A DNA stretch of 64,000 nucleotides from positions 620,001 through 684,000 of the forward strand of contig NC_009792.1 in the NCBI RefSeq assembly GCF_000018045.1. The letters are read 5' to 3'. The position numbers and the translations under genes are program-made. This DNA comes from Citrobacter koseri ATCC BAA-895. GTDB taxonomy: Bacteria > Pseudomonadota > Gammaproteobacteria > Enterobacterales > Enterobacteriaceae. Each line of letters starts with the position of its first letter. Positions within the stretch are counted from its first letter, which is position 1. The notes under the pieces are model-generated. The model did not search any database and was not told the DNA's origin. It was given only the letters and a program-made list of their open reading frames with translations. Shown in pieces: positions 44,236 through 52,304 of this stretch.

Positions 44236-44985
44236 TCACAGATCAACGCTGTTGGGGAGGATAACCAGATCGCGAACAGTGACGTTTTTCGAACGAGTGA
44301 CCATAAACAGTACCGATTCTGCGACTTCGATCGGCTGCATCAGGCTGCCATTTGCCAGCGCTTCTTCCATTTTCGCCTGCGGCCAGTCGTCCAGCAGCGC
44401 GGTCACTACCGGCCCCGGCAGCACCGCTCCGACGCGTACGCCATGTTCGGACACCTGACGGCGGGTCGTATGGACAAAGGCCTGAACGGCAAATTTGGAG
44501 GCCGTGTAAATAGGTTCCCAGATGACCGGTACAACGCCAGCGATAGAACTGGTGAAAATGATATCGCCGGATTTTTGCGCAATCATATGCGGCAATACGG
44601 CGCGGACGCAGCGAAATGCGGCATTGATGTTGAGGTTCAGTACGCGATCCCAGACGTCAGGATCGCCCTCGGCGACCGGCCCGCCAATGTAAGCGCCTGC
44701 GTTAGCATGGAAAATATCCAGCCCACCGGCCAGCTCGATAATGCCTGCCAGCAGGTTGTCGACCTGCCCGGTATTGAACAAGTCGATTTGCAGCGCAAAC
44801 GCGTTATCGCCCAGTTCCGCGACGATTTTCTTCAGCTTCTCGCCTTCGCGGTCGATCAGGACCACTTTTGCTCCTGCGGCAAGCAGGGTTTTCGCACACT
44901 CAAGGCCGATACCGGAGGCTGCGCCGGTAATGGCTGCAACCTTGCCGTTGAGGGAAGTATTCATGGAGGGGACAGAGTGATTCAT
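44236..44985 (-). CDS. rbtD: Ribitol 2-dehydrogenase (SDR)
   Basis: A 249-residue short-chain dehydrogenase oxidising ribitol to D-ribulose with NAD+. Nucleotide motif TGAASGIG at 20-27, NAG at about 95-97, catalytic Ser146/147, Tyr160 and Lys164 (PIYTASKFAV). The start MNHSVPSMNTSLNGK aligns with Klebsiella aerogenes ribitol dehydrogenase (also 249 residues), which it resembles along the whole length from memory, including the C-terminus VILPNSVDL. First gene of rbtD-rbtK, divergent from rbtR. Confidence 0.93.
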   Translation of the reverse strand: MNHSVPSMNTSLNGKVAAITGAASGIGLECAKTLLAAGAKVVLIDREGEKLKKIVAELGDNAFALQIDLFNTGQVDNLLAGIIELAGGLDIFHANAGAYIGGPVAEGDPDVWDRVLNLNINAAFRCVRAVLPHMIAQKSGDIIFTSSIAGVVPVIWEPIYTASKFAVQAFVHTTRRQVSEHGVRVGAVLPGPVVTALLDDWPQAKMEEALANGSLMQPIEVAESVLFMVTRSKNVTVRDLVILPNSVDL

Positions 44986-45038
44986 TTTATAATCCTTTAT
45001 GCATAGGTGATTTTTAAGGTGTATTTGCTTCTGCGCGA

Positions 45039-45054
45039 AGAACGGGGGCGTTCT
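45039..45054. promoter_or_regulatory. Candidate RbtR operator in the rbtD-rbtR gap
   Basis: Perfect inverted repeat AGAACG-N4-CGTTCT, 54 bp upstream of rbtD. A second small palindrome AGCATATTGCT occurs at 45068-45078. LacI-family repressors bind palindromes in such divergent gaps; which is used cannot be told by eye. Confidence 0.5.
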
Positions 45055-45149
45055 GACTGGCGTGTGAAGCATATTGCTCAATCGATGAAGCTGATCTAGC
45101 ACTTGTTTATTTCCTCAGCAAGAGACATTCAAAATGAAGAGGCGATTTT

Positions 45150-46181
45150 GTGACGCGCGTTGAGAAAACGAAGAAAACAACCATCTACGACCTGGCTGAG
45201 TTAACCGGGGTTTCCGCCAGCGCGGTGAGCGCAATTTTGAATGGCAACTGGAAGAAGCGACGCATTAGCGCAAAGCTGGCGGAGAAGGTGACCCGGATTG
45301 CTGAAGAGCAGGGATATGCGGTGAACCGACAGGCCAGCCTGCTTCGCAGTAAGAAATCGAATGTCATCGGGATGATTGTCCCGAAATACGACAACCGCTA
45401 CTTTGGCTCCATTGCTGAACAGTTTGAAGAGATGGCGCGTGCCAGGGGGCTGCTGCCCATCATTACCTGTACGCGGCGTCAACCGGAGCTGGAGGTTGAA
45501 GCGGCGAGGGCGATGCTCTCCTGGCAGGTGGACTGGGTTATCGCCACCGGGGCGACGCACCCGGATAAGATCGCGCAGATGTGTCATCAGGCGGGTGTGC
45601 CCACGCTGAACCTCGATCTGCCCGGAACGCTGGCGCCGTCGATTATTTCGGATAACTATGCGGGGGCTAAAGCGCTGACGGAAAGCATTCTCGCCAGCAG
45701 CCAAAAGCGGTATGGCGTTTTGGCTCCGCTGACGTTTGTGGGGGGGCGAATCACCGATAACAACACCGCCGAACGTTTGCGCGGCTTCCTCGACGCGCAT
45801 AAAGCGCATGGATTGACGGTGCCGGAAACGCAGCAACTGGTTACGGGTTATTCTTCCGCAAGGGTGGAAGGGCTACTGAAATCGGTCTACCCGTCGCCTG
45901 ATATTCCGCTGCCGGGGCTGTTTGTTAATTCGACAATTTCGCTCGAAGGGGTGGTGCGCTGGCTGGCGCAGAACGGGCAGACGGGAAGCCATCAGCCGCC
46001 AATGGGCTGTTTTGACTGGGACCCGTTTGTCTCTCTGCTGGGGCACGATATTGATATGGTGCGCCAGGATGTGCCAGCCATGCTGGACAAAGTGTTTGAG
46101 ATTGTGGATTCCGGCGACACCACAATACGTCGTATTGAGATCTCGCCGGAATTGATCGCCAGCCAGAACATGGCGCGTTAG
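45150..46181 (+). CDS. rbtR: LacI-family ribitol repressor
   Basis: A 343-residue LacI/GalR regulator. The helix-turn-helix (TIYDLAELTGVSASAVSAILNGNWKKRRIS, about 11-40) and hinge lie at 1-65; a periplasmic-binding-protein-like sensor domain is at about 70-340. It starts with GTG after GAAGAGGCG; no in-frame ATG exists nearby upstream. Divergent from rbtDK, so it is the presumed repressor of the ribitol genes with a pentulose inducer (D-ribulose in Klebsiella). Its stop overlaps that of dalR tail to tail. Confidence 0.87.
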   Translation: MTRVEKTKKTTIYDLAELTGVSASAVSAILNGNWKKRRISAKLAEKVTRIAEEQGYAVNRQASLLRSKKSNVIGMIVPKYDNRYFGSIAEQFEEMARARGLLPIITCTRRQPELEVEAARAMLSWQVDWVIATGATHPDKIAQMCHQAGVPTLNLDLPGTLAPSIISDNYAGAKALTESILASSQKRYGVLAPLTFVGGRITDNNTAERLRGFLDAHKAHGLTVPETQQLVTGYSSARVEGLLKSVYPSPDIPLPGLFVNSTISLEGVVRWLAQNGQTGSHQPPMGCFDWDPFVSLLGHDIDMVRQDVPAMLDKVFEIVDSGDTTIRRIEISPELIASQNMAR

Positions 46182-47119
46182 CGCGTCAGCAACCAGCGCG
46201 CGGTATGTTCATCGGTGACCAGACCGTTGATCCAGCCGCCTTTCAGTGCGGCGAGGATAGCAGGGCGCTTATCTTCACCGCAGGCCGCCGCAATACGCGG
46301 ACACTGGCTCTGGCGTATATCGTAGCTGGTGATGTAGCGGTTGATGAGGCTATCCACTACGTTGCCGTCTGCGTCAATAAAGCGGCCAAGTATTTCCCCC
46401 ACGCCGCCGCGCGCGGTCAGTTCGTCCAGTTGCGCCTCATTGATAAAACCGTCTTTGAAGATAGGGCTCTGTTTCCCCAGCGCGCCGATGCCGACAAAAA
46501 TGACCTCCGACGCTTCGGCGACGGCAGAGACGTTGCGAAACAGACGGCTGGTGCACCACATCTCGTATTCATCACAGGATTGCGCATAGCGTGGCGCGGG
46601 CCACTGGTAATATTTGCCCTGAATTTTACGCGCCAGCAACAGCGGGACGTCGTCGTAATAGTTACATTGTCCGTGTTCGTTCATGGCGCTGATCAACGCC
46701 ACGCAGCGCGTATTGCGACTGTCGAAATCAATGCGTTTGATGGTTTTTTTCAGCGTCAACCCGGAACCAATGCCGACTACCGTCGGTTTGTCGCCCTGTA
46801 AGTAGCGGGCCATCAGTTGATAACAGCCAAAGGTTACGCTGTCGAGGGTGCTTTCGCTGCTGTAGGCGGGAACAATATTGCAGTTAATTAACTGATACTT
46901 TTCCTGCAAAAGCTGCGCGTAATCGAGGCAGTTCGCGACAGGATGGTGCAGACCAATCGAAACAATGCCTTCCTCTTTCGCCGCAGCGATAAGGCGTTGT
47001 ACCACCGGTCTTGACGTCCCAAGCTGGCTGGCTATCTCACTTTGGTTTAAACCCGCAATGTAGTACATCCATGCGGCCCGGACTTTCTGATCCAGCCTGA
47101 TGTCATCTTCTTTGCTCAC
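46178..47119 (-). CDS. dalR: SorC-family D-arabinitol operon regulator
   Basis: A 313-residue SorC/DeoR-class regulator: N-terminal helix-turn-helix at about 10-60 (AWMYYIAGLNQSEIASQLGTSRPVVQRLIAAAKEEG) and a sugar-phosphate-isomerase-like effector domain at about 65-310 (PTVVGIGSGLTLKKTI). Divergent from dalDKT with 210 bp between, as in the Klebsiella dal locus. It overlaps the rbtR stop by 4 bp, so the two regulators are arranged back to back. Whether it represses or activates cannot be read here. Confidence 0.85.
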   Translation of the reverse strand: MSKEDDIRLDQKVRAAWMYYIAGLNQSEIASQLGTSRPVVQRLIAAAKEEGIVSIGLHHPVANCLDYAQLLQEKYQLINCNIVPAYSSESTLDSVTFGCYQLMARYLQGDKPTVVGIGSGLTLKKTIKRIDFDSRNTRCVALISAMNEHGQCNYYDDVPLLLARKIQGKYYQWPAPRYAQSCDEYEMWCTSRLFRNVSAVAEASEVIFVGIGALGKQSPIFKDGFINEAQLDELTARGGVGEILGRFIDADGNVVDSLINRYITSYDIRQSQCPRIAAACGEDKRPAILAALKGGWINGLVTDEHTARWLLTR

Positions 47120-47204
47120 GTTTCCCTACCTTAAGAGTGGCGTTGGGGGCGTTAATTTCCCTCAACCGATAAGGTCATTCTGGCGGGTGCTCAGGATTGA
47201 GGCA

Positions 47205-47300
47205 AGCTCTTTGCTCTTTTGTGGTCATTTGTAATTTTATAGAGCAATTGCTCTTTTGTGATCTACGGCTCTTATTTAATACAAATGATCGACTAGAGTG
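47205..47300. promoter_or_regulatory. dalR-dalD intergenic operator repeats
   Basis: The 13-mer TTGCTCTTTTGTG occurs twice, at 47211-47223 and 47248-47260, in the same orientation 37 bp apart. The second copy runs into a perfect 14-bp palindrome AGAGCAATTGCTCT at 47241-47254. This is the sort of arrangement SorC-type regulators bind. A TGTGA near 47257 may belong to a CRP site. Confidence 0.6.
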
Positions 47301-47329
47301 CAGGCATAACCTCACTGGAGAGCAGAACA

Positions 47330-48697
47330 ATGAACGATCAATACACATGGCTTCATATTGGCTTAGGTTCTTTTCACCGCGCCCATCAGGCGTGGTATCT
47401 GCATCGTCTGATCGCTTCCGGCGATACGCGCTGGCACATTGCCGCCGGCAATATTCGCAATGACGCCGAGCACGTTGTGCAGGCGCTGGCGGCGCAAAAC
47501 GGTCGTTATGTGCTGGAAACGGTCAGCCCGGAGGGCGAACGTGAGTACGAAGAGATCACGTCGATTCAGAAACTGCTGCCGTGGCAGGCGGATTTGCAGC
47601 CGCTGATTGCCGAAGGCGCCAGAGCGCAGACCAAAGTGATTGCCTTTACCGTGACGGAAGGGGGCTACTACCTGAACACCAGCCACAAGCTGGAAGTGAA
47701 TAACCCCGATCTGGCGAGCGATCTCAACGGCGGCTGTAAAACGATTTACGGCGTCATTACCCGCATTCTGGAAGCGCGTATGGTCAATAACGCAGGGCCG
47801 CTGACGCTGCTCAACTGCGACAACGTGCGCCACAACGGTGAACGGTTCCACGATGGTCTGGTTGAGTTTTTACAGCTGACCGGCAAACAGGCGGTGATTG
47901 ACTGGCTTAGCGCCAATGCGACCTGCCCGAATACGATGGTGGACCGCATCACGCCGCGTCCGGCAGCCGATCTTCCGGCGCGTATCAAAGCGCAGACGGG
48001 CATTGATGATAAAGCGCCGGTAATGGGCGAAACCTTTATCCAGTGGGTGGTTGAAGATCGTTTCCGCGATGTGCGCCCTGCGCTGGAAAATGTCGGTGTG
48101 GAGCTGGTGACGTCTGTTATCCCGTATGAAGAGGCGAAAATCCGCATCCTCAACTCATCACATAGCTGCATTGCGTGGGCGGGTACGTTAATCGGCCAGC
48201 AGTATATTCATGAAAGCACCCTGACGGACTTTATCTACCAGATTGCCGACCGCTACGTGACGGAAGACGTGATCCCTTGCCTGGGAGATAACGGCATCGA
48301 TCTCCCGACCTATCGTGATGTGGTGCTTAAGCGTTTTACCAACCCGCATATTCAGGATACCAACCAGCGCGTTGCCGCCGACGGATTCTCGAAAATCCCG
48401 GCGATGATTGCGCCGACGCTGCGCGAGTGCTATCAGCGTGGTGCACGGCCGAACGCTACCGCTATGCTGCCCGCACTGTTTTACGTCTTCATGGAGCAGT
48501 GGCACAAGGGCACGCTGCCTTATGAGTACCAGGACGGCATTCTGGATGCGCCAGCGGTACATGCCATGTTTGAATCCGCCGATCCGATCGCGGCGTATGC
48601 CAGTGATAAAGCGCTGTTTGGCGACCTGACGGAACGTGATGATTTCGCCGCGCTGCTGCGCGAGAAAATCGCCGCTGTTCACACGCTGATTAACTGA
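47330..48697 (+). CDS. dalD: D-arabinitol 4-dehydrogenase
   Basis: A 455-residue polyol-specific long-chain dehydrogenase oxidising D-arabinitol to D-xylulose. N-terminal Rossmann region WLHIGLGSFHRAHQAWYLHRL (about 7-27). The family catalytic pattern K-x4-N-x2-H is present as Lys270, Asn275, His278 (KIRILNSSHS). Length equals Klebsiella DalD as I recall it. GGAGAGC precedes the ATG. First gene of dalD-dalK-dalT; mannitol or fructuronate dehydrogenases are the nearest alternatives, but the xylulokinase next door fits arabinitol. Confidence 0.9.
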   Translation: MNDQYTWLHIGLGSFHRAHQAWYLHRLIASGDTRWHIAAGNIRNDAEHVVQALAAQNGRYVLETVSPEGEREYEEITSIQKLLPWQADLQPLIAEGARAQTKVIAFTVTEGGYYLNTSHKLEVNNPDLASDLNGGCKTIYGVITRILEARMVNNAGPLTLLNCDNVRHNGERFHDGLVEFLQLTGKQAVIDWLSANATCPNTMVDRITPRPAADLPARIKAQTGIDDKAPVMGETFIQWVVEDRFRDVRPALENVGVELVTSVIPYEEAKIRILNSSHSCIAWAGTLIGQQYIHESTLTDFIYQIADRYVTEDVIPCLGDNGIDLPTYRDVVLKRFTNPHIQDTNQRVAADGFSKIPAMIAPTLRECYQRGARPNATAMLPALFYVFMEQWHKGTLPYEYQDGILDAPAVHAMFESADPIAAYASDKALFGDLTERDDFAALLREKIAAVHTLIN

Positions 48698-48706
48698 GAG
48701 GTGGCT

Positions 48707-50170
48707 ATGTATCTGGGTATCGATCTCGGCACATCTGAAGTGAAGGCGCTGGTCATTGATGAAAATAATGACATTGTCGCCACCCATAGCGCGCCGCTGA
48801 CGATTCAGCGGCCCCATCAACACTGGTCAGAGCAATCACCGGAAGCCTGGTGGGACGCGACGGAGTATCTGATGTCCACCCTGCGGGAGAAATGTGGTCA
48901 TCACTGGCAGGCGATTAAGGCGATCGGTCTTTCCGGTCAGATGCATGGCGCGGTACTGCTTGATGCCGCCGGGAATACGATCCGCCCGGCGATTTTGTGG
49001 AATGACACCCGTAGCGCCCAGGAGTGTGCGGAACTGGAAGAAATTGCCCCAGAGCTGCATCAGGTTGCCGGTAATCTGGCGATGCCGGGGTTTACCGCGC
49101 CGAAATTGCTGTGGGTGCGTCGCCATGAACCGCAGAATTTTGCCCGCATCGAAACGGTGCTGCTGCCGAAGGATTATCTGCGTTTCAAAATGACGGGTAA
49201 AAAAGTCTCCGACATGTCCGATTCGGCAGGGACGCTGTGGCTTGACGTCGAGAAGCGCGACTGGTCGGATGCGCTGCTGGAGAAATGCGGGCTGACGCGG
49301 GCCAATATGCCGGAGCTGGTGGAAGGCTGCGATATTTCTGCCACGCTCGATCCCGTCGTCGCGCAACGCTGGGGGTTAACCCCTTCGGTGGTGGTCGCCG
49401 GGGGCGGCGGAGACAACGCGGTCAGCGCTATTGGCGTTGGCGCGGTATCGCCCGGCGATGCGTTTATTTCACTGGGGACGTCCGGCGTGCTGTTTGTGGT
49501 GACGGACGCGTACCGTCCCGCGCCGCAATCCGCAGTACATGCTTTTTGCCACGTCCTGCCGAATTTGTGGCACCAGATGAGCGTAATGCTCAGCGCCGCC
49601 AGCTGTCTGCAATGGTTCTGCCGCCTGGTAGGGACAACGGAAACGGAACTGCTGGAAGAAATCGCGCAGTTAAGCGATGCGGAAAAAGCCAGCGCGCCGA
49701 TGTTCCTGCCGTACCTTTCCGGCGAACGTACGCCGCATAACGATCCTGACGCCCGGGGCATGTTCTGGGGGCTGACGCACTCCAGCCAGCGCGCGCTGAT
49801 GGGGTATGCGGTGCTGGAAGGCGTCAGTTTCGGCATCGCTGACGGGCTCCGTGTTCTGCAAGAGAGCGGTACAAATATCGAACAATGTTCGCTGGTGGGC
49901 GGCGGCGCCCGAAGTCCGTTCTGGGCGCAACTGCTGGCAGATATTCTGGATATGCCCGTGGTGACGCACAAAGGCGGAGAAACCGGCGGCGCGCTGGGCG
50001 CGGCGCGACTGGCGTGCCTTGCGGCAGGTAAACCGTTGGCGTCCGTTTGCGAAAAACCGGAAGTCTACAAAACCTGGTATGGCGATCCGGTTCGCCACAC
50101 GGCGCTGATGCAGCGTTATCAGCAGTTTAACGCACTGTACCGAAACGACCTGAACTATCGAAATCAATAA
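48707..50170 (+). CDS. dalK: D-xylulose kinase of the arabinitol operon
   Basis: A 487-residue FGGY kinase phosphorylating D-xylulose to D-xylulose 5-phosphate. GIDLGTSEVKALVID at the N-terminus; SGQMHGAVLLD, the xylulokinase signature with the QMHG substrate loop; FISLGTSGVLFV mid-protein; VGGGARSPFWAQLLADIL in the C-terminal half. The ATG at 48707 follows GAGAGGTGG; an in-frame GTG at 48701 would cut into that ribosome site. 9 bp after dalD. Confidence 0.93.
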   Translation: MYLGIDLGTSEVKALVIDENNDIVATHSAPLTIQRPHQHWSEQSPEAWWDATEYLMSTLREKCGHHWQAIKAIGLSGQMHGAVLLDAAGNTIRPAILWNDTRSAQECAELEEIAPELHQVAGNLAMPGFTAPKLLWVRRHEPQNFARIETVLLPKDYLRFKMTGKKVSDMSDSAGTLWLDVEKRDWSDALLEKCGLTRANMPELVEGCDISATLDPVVAQRWGLTPSVVVAGGGGDNAVSAIGVGAVSPGDAFISLGTSGVLFVVTDAYRPAPQSAVHAFCHVLPNLWHQMSVMLSAASCLQWFCRLVGTTETELLEEIAQLSDAEKASAPMFLPYLSGERTPHNDPDARGMFWGLTHSSQRALMGYAVLEGVSFGIADGLRVLQESGTNIEQCSLVGGGARSPFWAQLLADILDMPVVTHKGGETGGALGAARLACLAAGKPLASVCEKPEVYKTWYGDPVRHTALMQRYQQFNALYRNDLNYRNQ

Positions 50171-50187
50171 TTTCTATAACAAAAGCC

Positions 50188-50207
50188 CTCCGGTGAATGT
50201 ACCGGAG
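50188..50207. other. Intercistronic hairpin between dalK and dalT
   Basis: Stem CTCCGGT / ACCGGAG with a 6-base loop and no T-run, 17 bp after dalK. It may be an mRNA-stability or processing element rather than a terminator. Confidence 0.5.
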
Positions 50208-50237
50208 TGGCTCCCTGCACCCTAAAACGAGGTCAAT

Positions 50238-51515
50238 ATGTCGTTAACTAACAAACAATGGCTGGGATTACCCTTAAGTCTGGTCTGGGGGTATATCGCC
50301 ATCGCCGTATTCATGACTGGTGATGGTTTCGAGCTGGCATTTTTGTCGCACTACATCAAAGCGCTGGGCTTTACCCCGGCGGAAGCCTCCTTCGCCTTTA
50401 CGCTATATGGCCTGGCGGCGGCGCTGTCGGCCTGGGTATCCGGCGTAGTGGCGGAGATCATCACGCCGCAAAAAACCATGATGATCGGCTTTGTGCTGTG
50501 GTGCGTATTCCACGTATTGTTCCTCGTTTTTGGACTGGGTCAGTCCAACTACGCCTTAATTCTGTTGTTTTACGGTATTCGCGGTCTGGCGTATCCGCTG
50601 TTCCTTTATGCGTTTATCGTCGCCATTGTGCATAACGTCCGTAGCGACAGCACCAGCGCCGCGCTGGGCTGGTTCTGGGCGGTCTACTCTATTGGGATCG
50701 GCGTTTTCGGCAGTTATATCCCGAGTTTTACCATTCCGCATATTGGCGAAATGGGCACCCTGTGGCTGGCGCTGGCGTTCTGTCTGACCGGCGGTGTTAT
50801 CGCGCTGGTTTCGCTGCGTAAAATTGAAACGCCGCGCCATATGCAAAACCTCACCACCCGTGAAAAGTTCAGCGAACTGGGGCGTGCGGTCACGCTGCTT
50901 TACACCAACCGTAGCATTATGTTGTCCAGCATCGTGCGTATTATCAATACGTTATCGCTGTTCGGTTTTGCGGTGGTCATGCCGATGATGTTTGTGGATG
51001 AACTGGGCTTCACCACCTCTGAATGGCTACAGGTATGGGCGGCGTTCTTCTTCACAACCATCTTCTCCAACGTCTTTTGGGGCGTACTGGCAGAGAAAAT
51101 GGGCTGGATGAAGGTTGTACGCTGGTTTGGCTGCATCGGGATGGCGCTCTCCAGCCTCGCGTTTTATTACATTCCGCAGCACTTTGGCCATAACTTCGCG
51201 ATGGCGCTGGTTCCGGCAATCGCGCTGGGGATCTTCGTTGCCGCGTTTGTGCCGATGGCCGCCGTCTTTCCTGCGCTTGAGCCAAAACACAAAGGAGCCG
51301 CGATTTCGGTCTACAACCTGTCGGCTGGGCTTTCCAACTTCCTCGCCCCGGCGATCGCCGTGGTGTTGTTACCGCACTTCAGCACCATTGGCGTCGTGAT
51401 TGCGTATACGTTGCTCTATATTGTGGCGTTTATTCTGTGTCCGTTTATTCGTGTTGAACAACCCGGATTCACGCGTCAGGAGGCATGTGAAGGCGAAACG
51501 GTCGGTATTTCTTAA
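50238..51515 (+). CDS. dalT: MFS pentitol transporter
   Basis: A 425-residue MFS symporter with 12 segments, of the polyol permease family that includes Klebsiella DalT and RbtT (FMTGDGFELAFLSHYIKALGFTPAEASFAF in the first loop). Expected to import D-arabinitol with protons. As no separate rbtT is present in the cluster, it could also carry ribitol (inference). Preceded by ACGAGG, 67 bp after dalK, and followed immediately by a strong terminator. Confidence 0.9.
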   Translation: MSLTNKQWLGLPLSLVWGYIAIAVFMTGDGFELAFLSHYIKALGFTPAEASFAFTLYGLAAALSAWVSGVVAEIITPQKTMMIGFVLWCVFHVLFLVFGLGQSNYALILLFYGIRGLAYPLFLYAFIVAIVHNVRSDSTSAALGWFWAVYSIGIGVFGSYIPSFTIPHIGEMGTLWLALAFCLTGGVIALVSLRKIETPRHMQNLTTREKFSELGRAVTLLYTNRSIMLSSIVRIINTLSLFGFAVVMPMMFVDELGFTTSEWLQVWAAFFFTTIFSNVFWGVLAEKMGWMKVVRWFGCIGMALSSLAFYYIPQHFGHNFAMALVPAIALGIFVAAFVPMAAVFPALEPKHKGAAISVYNLSAGLSNFLAPAIAVVLLPHFSTIGVVIAYTLLYIVAFILCPFIRVEQPGFTRQEACEGETVGIS

Positions 51516-51523
51516 TGATGTCG

Positions 51524-51550
51524 GGCCCGGCTGCGCTGCCGGGCCTTTTT
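51524..51550 (+). terminator. Rho-independent terminator after dalT
   Basis: Stem GGCCCGGC / GCCGGGCC, 6-base loop, then TTTTT. It ends at the base where the ribosome site of the next gene begins, so that gene depends on read-through or a promoter within dalT. Confidence 0.92.
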
Positions 51551-51560
51551 AAGGCGGCAA

Positions 51561-52226
51561 ATGATGAAGAGTAAAGCGGTAATTTTCGACATGGATGGCG
51601 TCATCATTGACTCCGAAGGGCTGTGGCGTCAGGCGCAAAAAGACGCGCTGGCAGGCTGGGGAGTGACGGTTAATGACGAGGAGTGTGAAACGTTAACCAA
51701 AGGGAAGCGACTGGATGAGATTGCCCGCGTCTGGTGCGAATACTGCCCGTTGCAGACAGACCCCGGGGTGCTGGAGTCGGCCATTCGCAAACGCATTACC
51801 GGACTTATTGCAACGGAAGGCGAAGCGATGGACGGCGTCTACGCGGTATTGCATCATTTTCGCCACAGGGGGTATCGGATTGCGCTGGCTACGTCATCAT
51901 CCCATCAGGTTATTGAGGCTGTTCTCTCTAAACTTAATCTTCGGGGGCATTTTGACGTCATTTGCAGCGCCGACGATGAACGCTACGGCAAACCGCACCC
52001 GGCGGTGTATCTCTCCGCGCTGAAAAAGCTGGGCCTGCCCGCCGCAGAGTGTCTGGTGATTGAAGACAGCCTGAGTGGTTTTCGCGCCGCGCAGGCCGCC
52101 GGAATTGATACCATCGTGGTGTCTGACGGCTGCCAGCATCCCTGCTTTAGCGAGGCCATCGGGCGCTACACGTCAATGCCGCAACTCCTGGAGACGCTGG
52201 CCCCGCCGGTTCGGGCCGCAGGGTAA
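51561..52226 (+). CDS. HAD-superfamily sugar-phosphate phosphatase
   Basis: A 221-residue HAD hydrolase of the beta-phosphoglucomutase/HxpB (2-deoxyglucose-6-phosphatase) type. Motif I Asp10-Met-Asp12-Gly (VIFDMDGVIIDSEG), cap domain about 20-90, motif II Thr/Ser in ALATSSSH, motif III Lys in YGKPHPAVY, motif IV EDSLSGFRAA. All catalytic residues are present. It lies right behind the dalT terminator with AAGG 6 bases before its ATG. Context suggests it removes dead-end phosphates such as pentitol phosphates (inference); a general sugar-phosphate housekeeping role is the alternative. Confidence 0.82.
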   Translation: MMKSKAVIFDMDGVIIDSEGLWRQAQKDALAGWGVTVNDEECETLTKGKRLDEIARVWCEYCPLQTDPGVLESAIRKRITGLIATEGEAMDGVYAVLHHFRHRGYRIALATSSSHQVIEAVLSKLNLRGHFDVICSADDERYGKPHPAVYLSALKKLGLPAAECLVIEDSLSGFRAAQAAGIDTIVVSDGCQHPCFSEAIGRYTSMPQLLETLAPPVRAAG

Positions 52227-52240
52227 ATGACCCGTTTGTG

Positions 52241-52296
52241 AGCGCAGAGGTTCCGGGATGTCGCCGGTCTGATTATCCCTCTCTGCGCTTACTTTC
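52241..52296 (+). terminator. Hairpin terminator after the HAD gene
   Basis: Stem AGCGCAGAG / CTCTGCGCT closes a 31-base loop that itself contains a small CCGG...CCGG hairpin, followed by TACTTTCTTTTTT. Looks like a terminator with an unusually large apical region. Confidence 0.65.
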
Positions 52297-52304
52297 TTTT
52301 TTCG

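Noticed and set aside
45005..45102. Longer N-terminus for the ribitol dehydrogenase
   Set aside because: 39 extra residues with no SDR similarity; the chosen start reproduces the 249-residue length of the Klebsiella enzyme.
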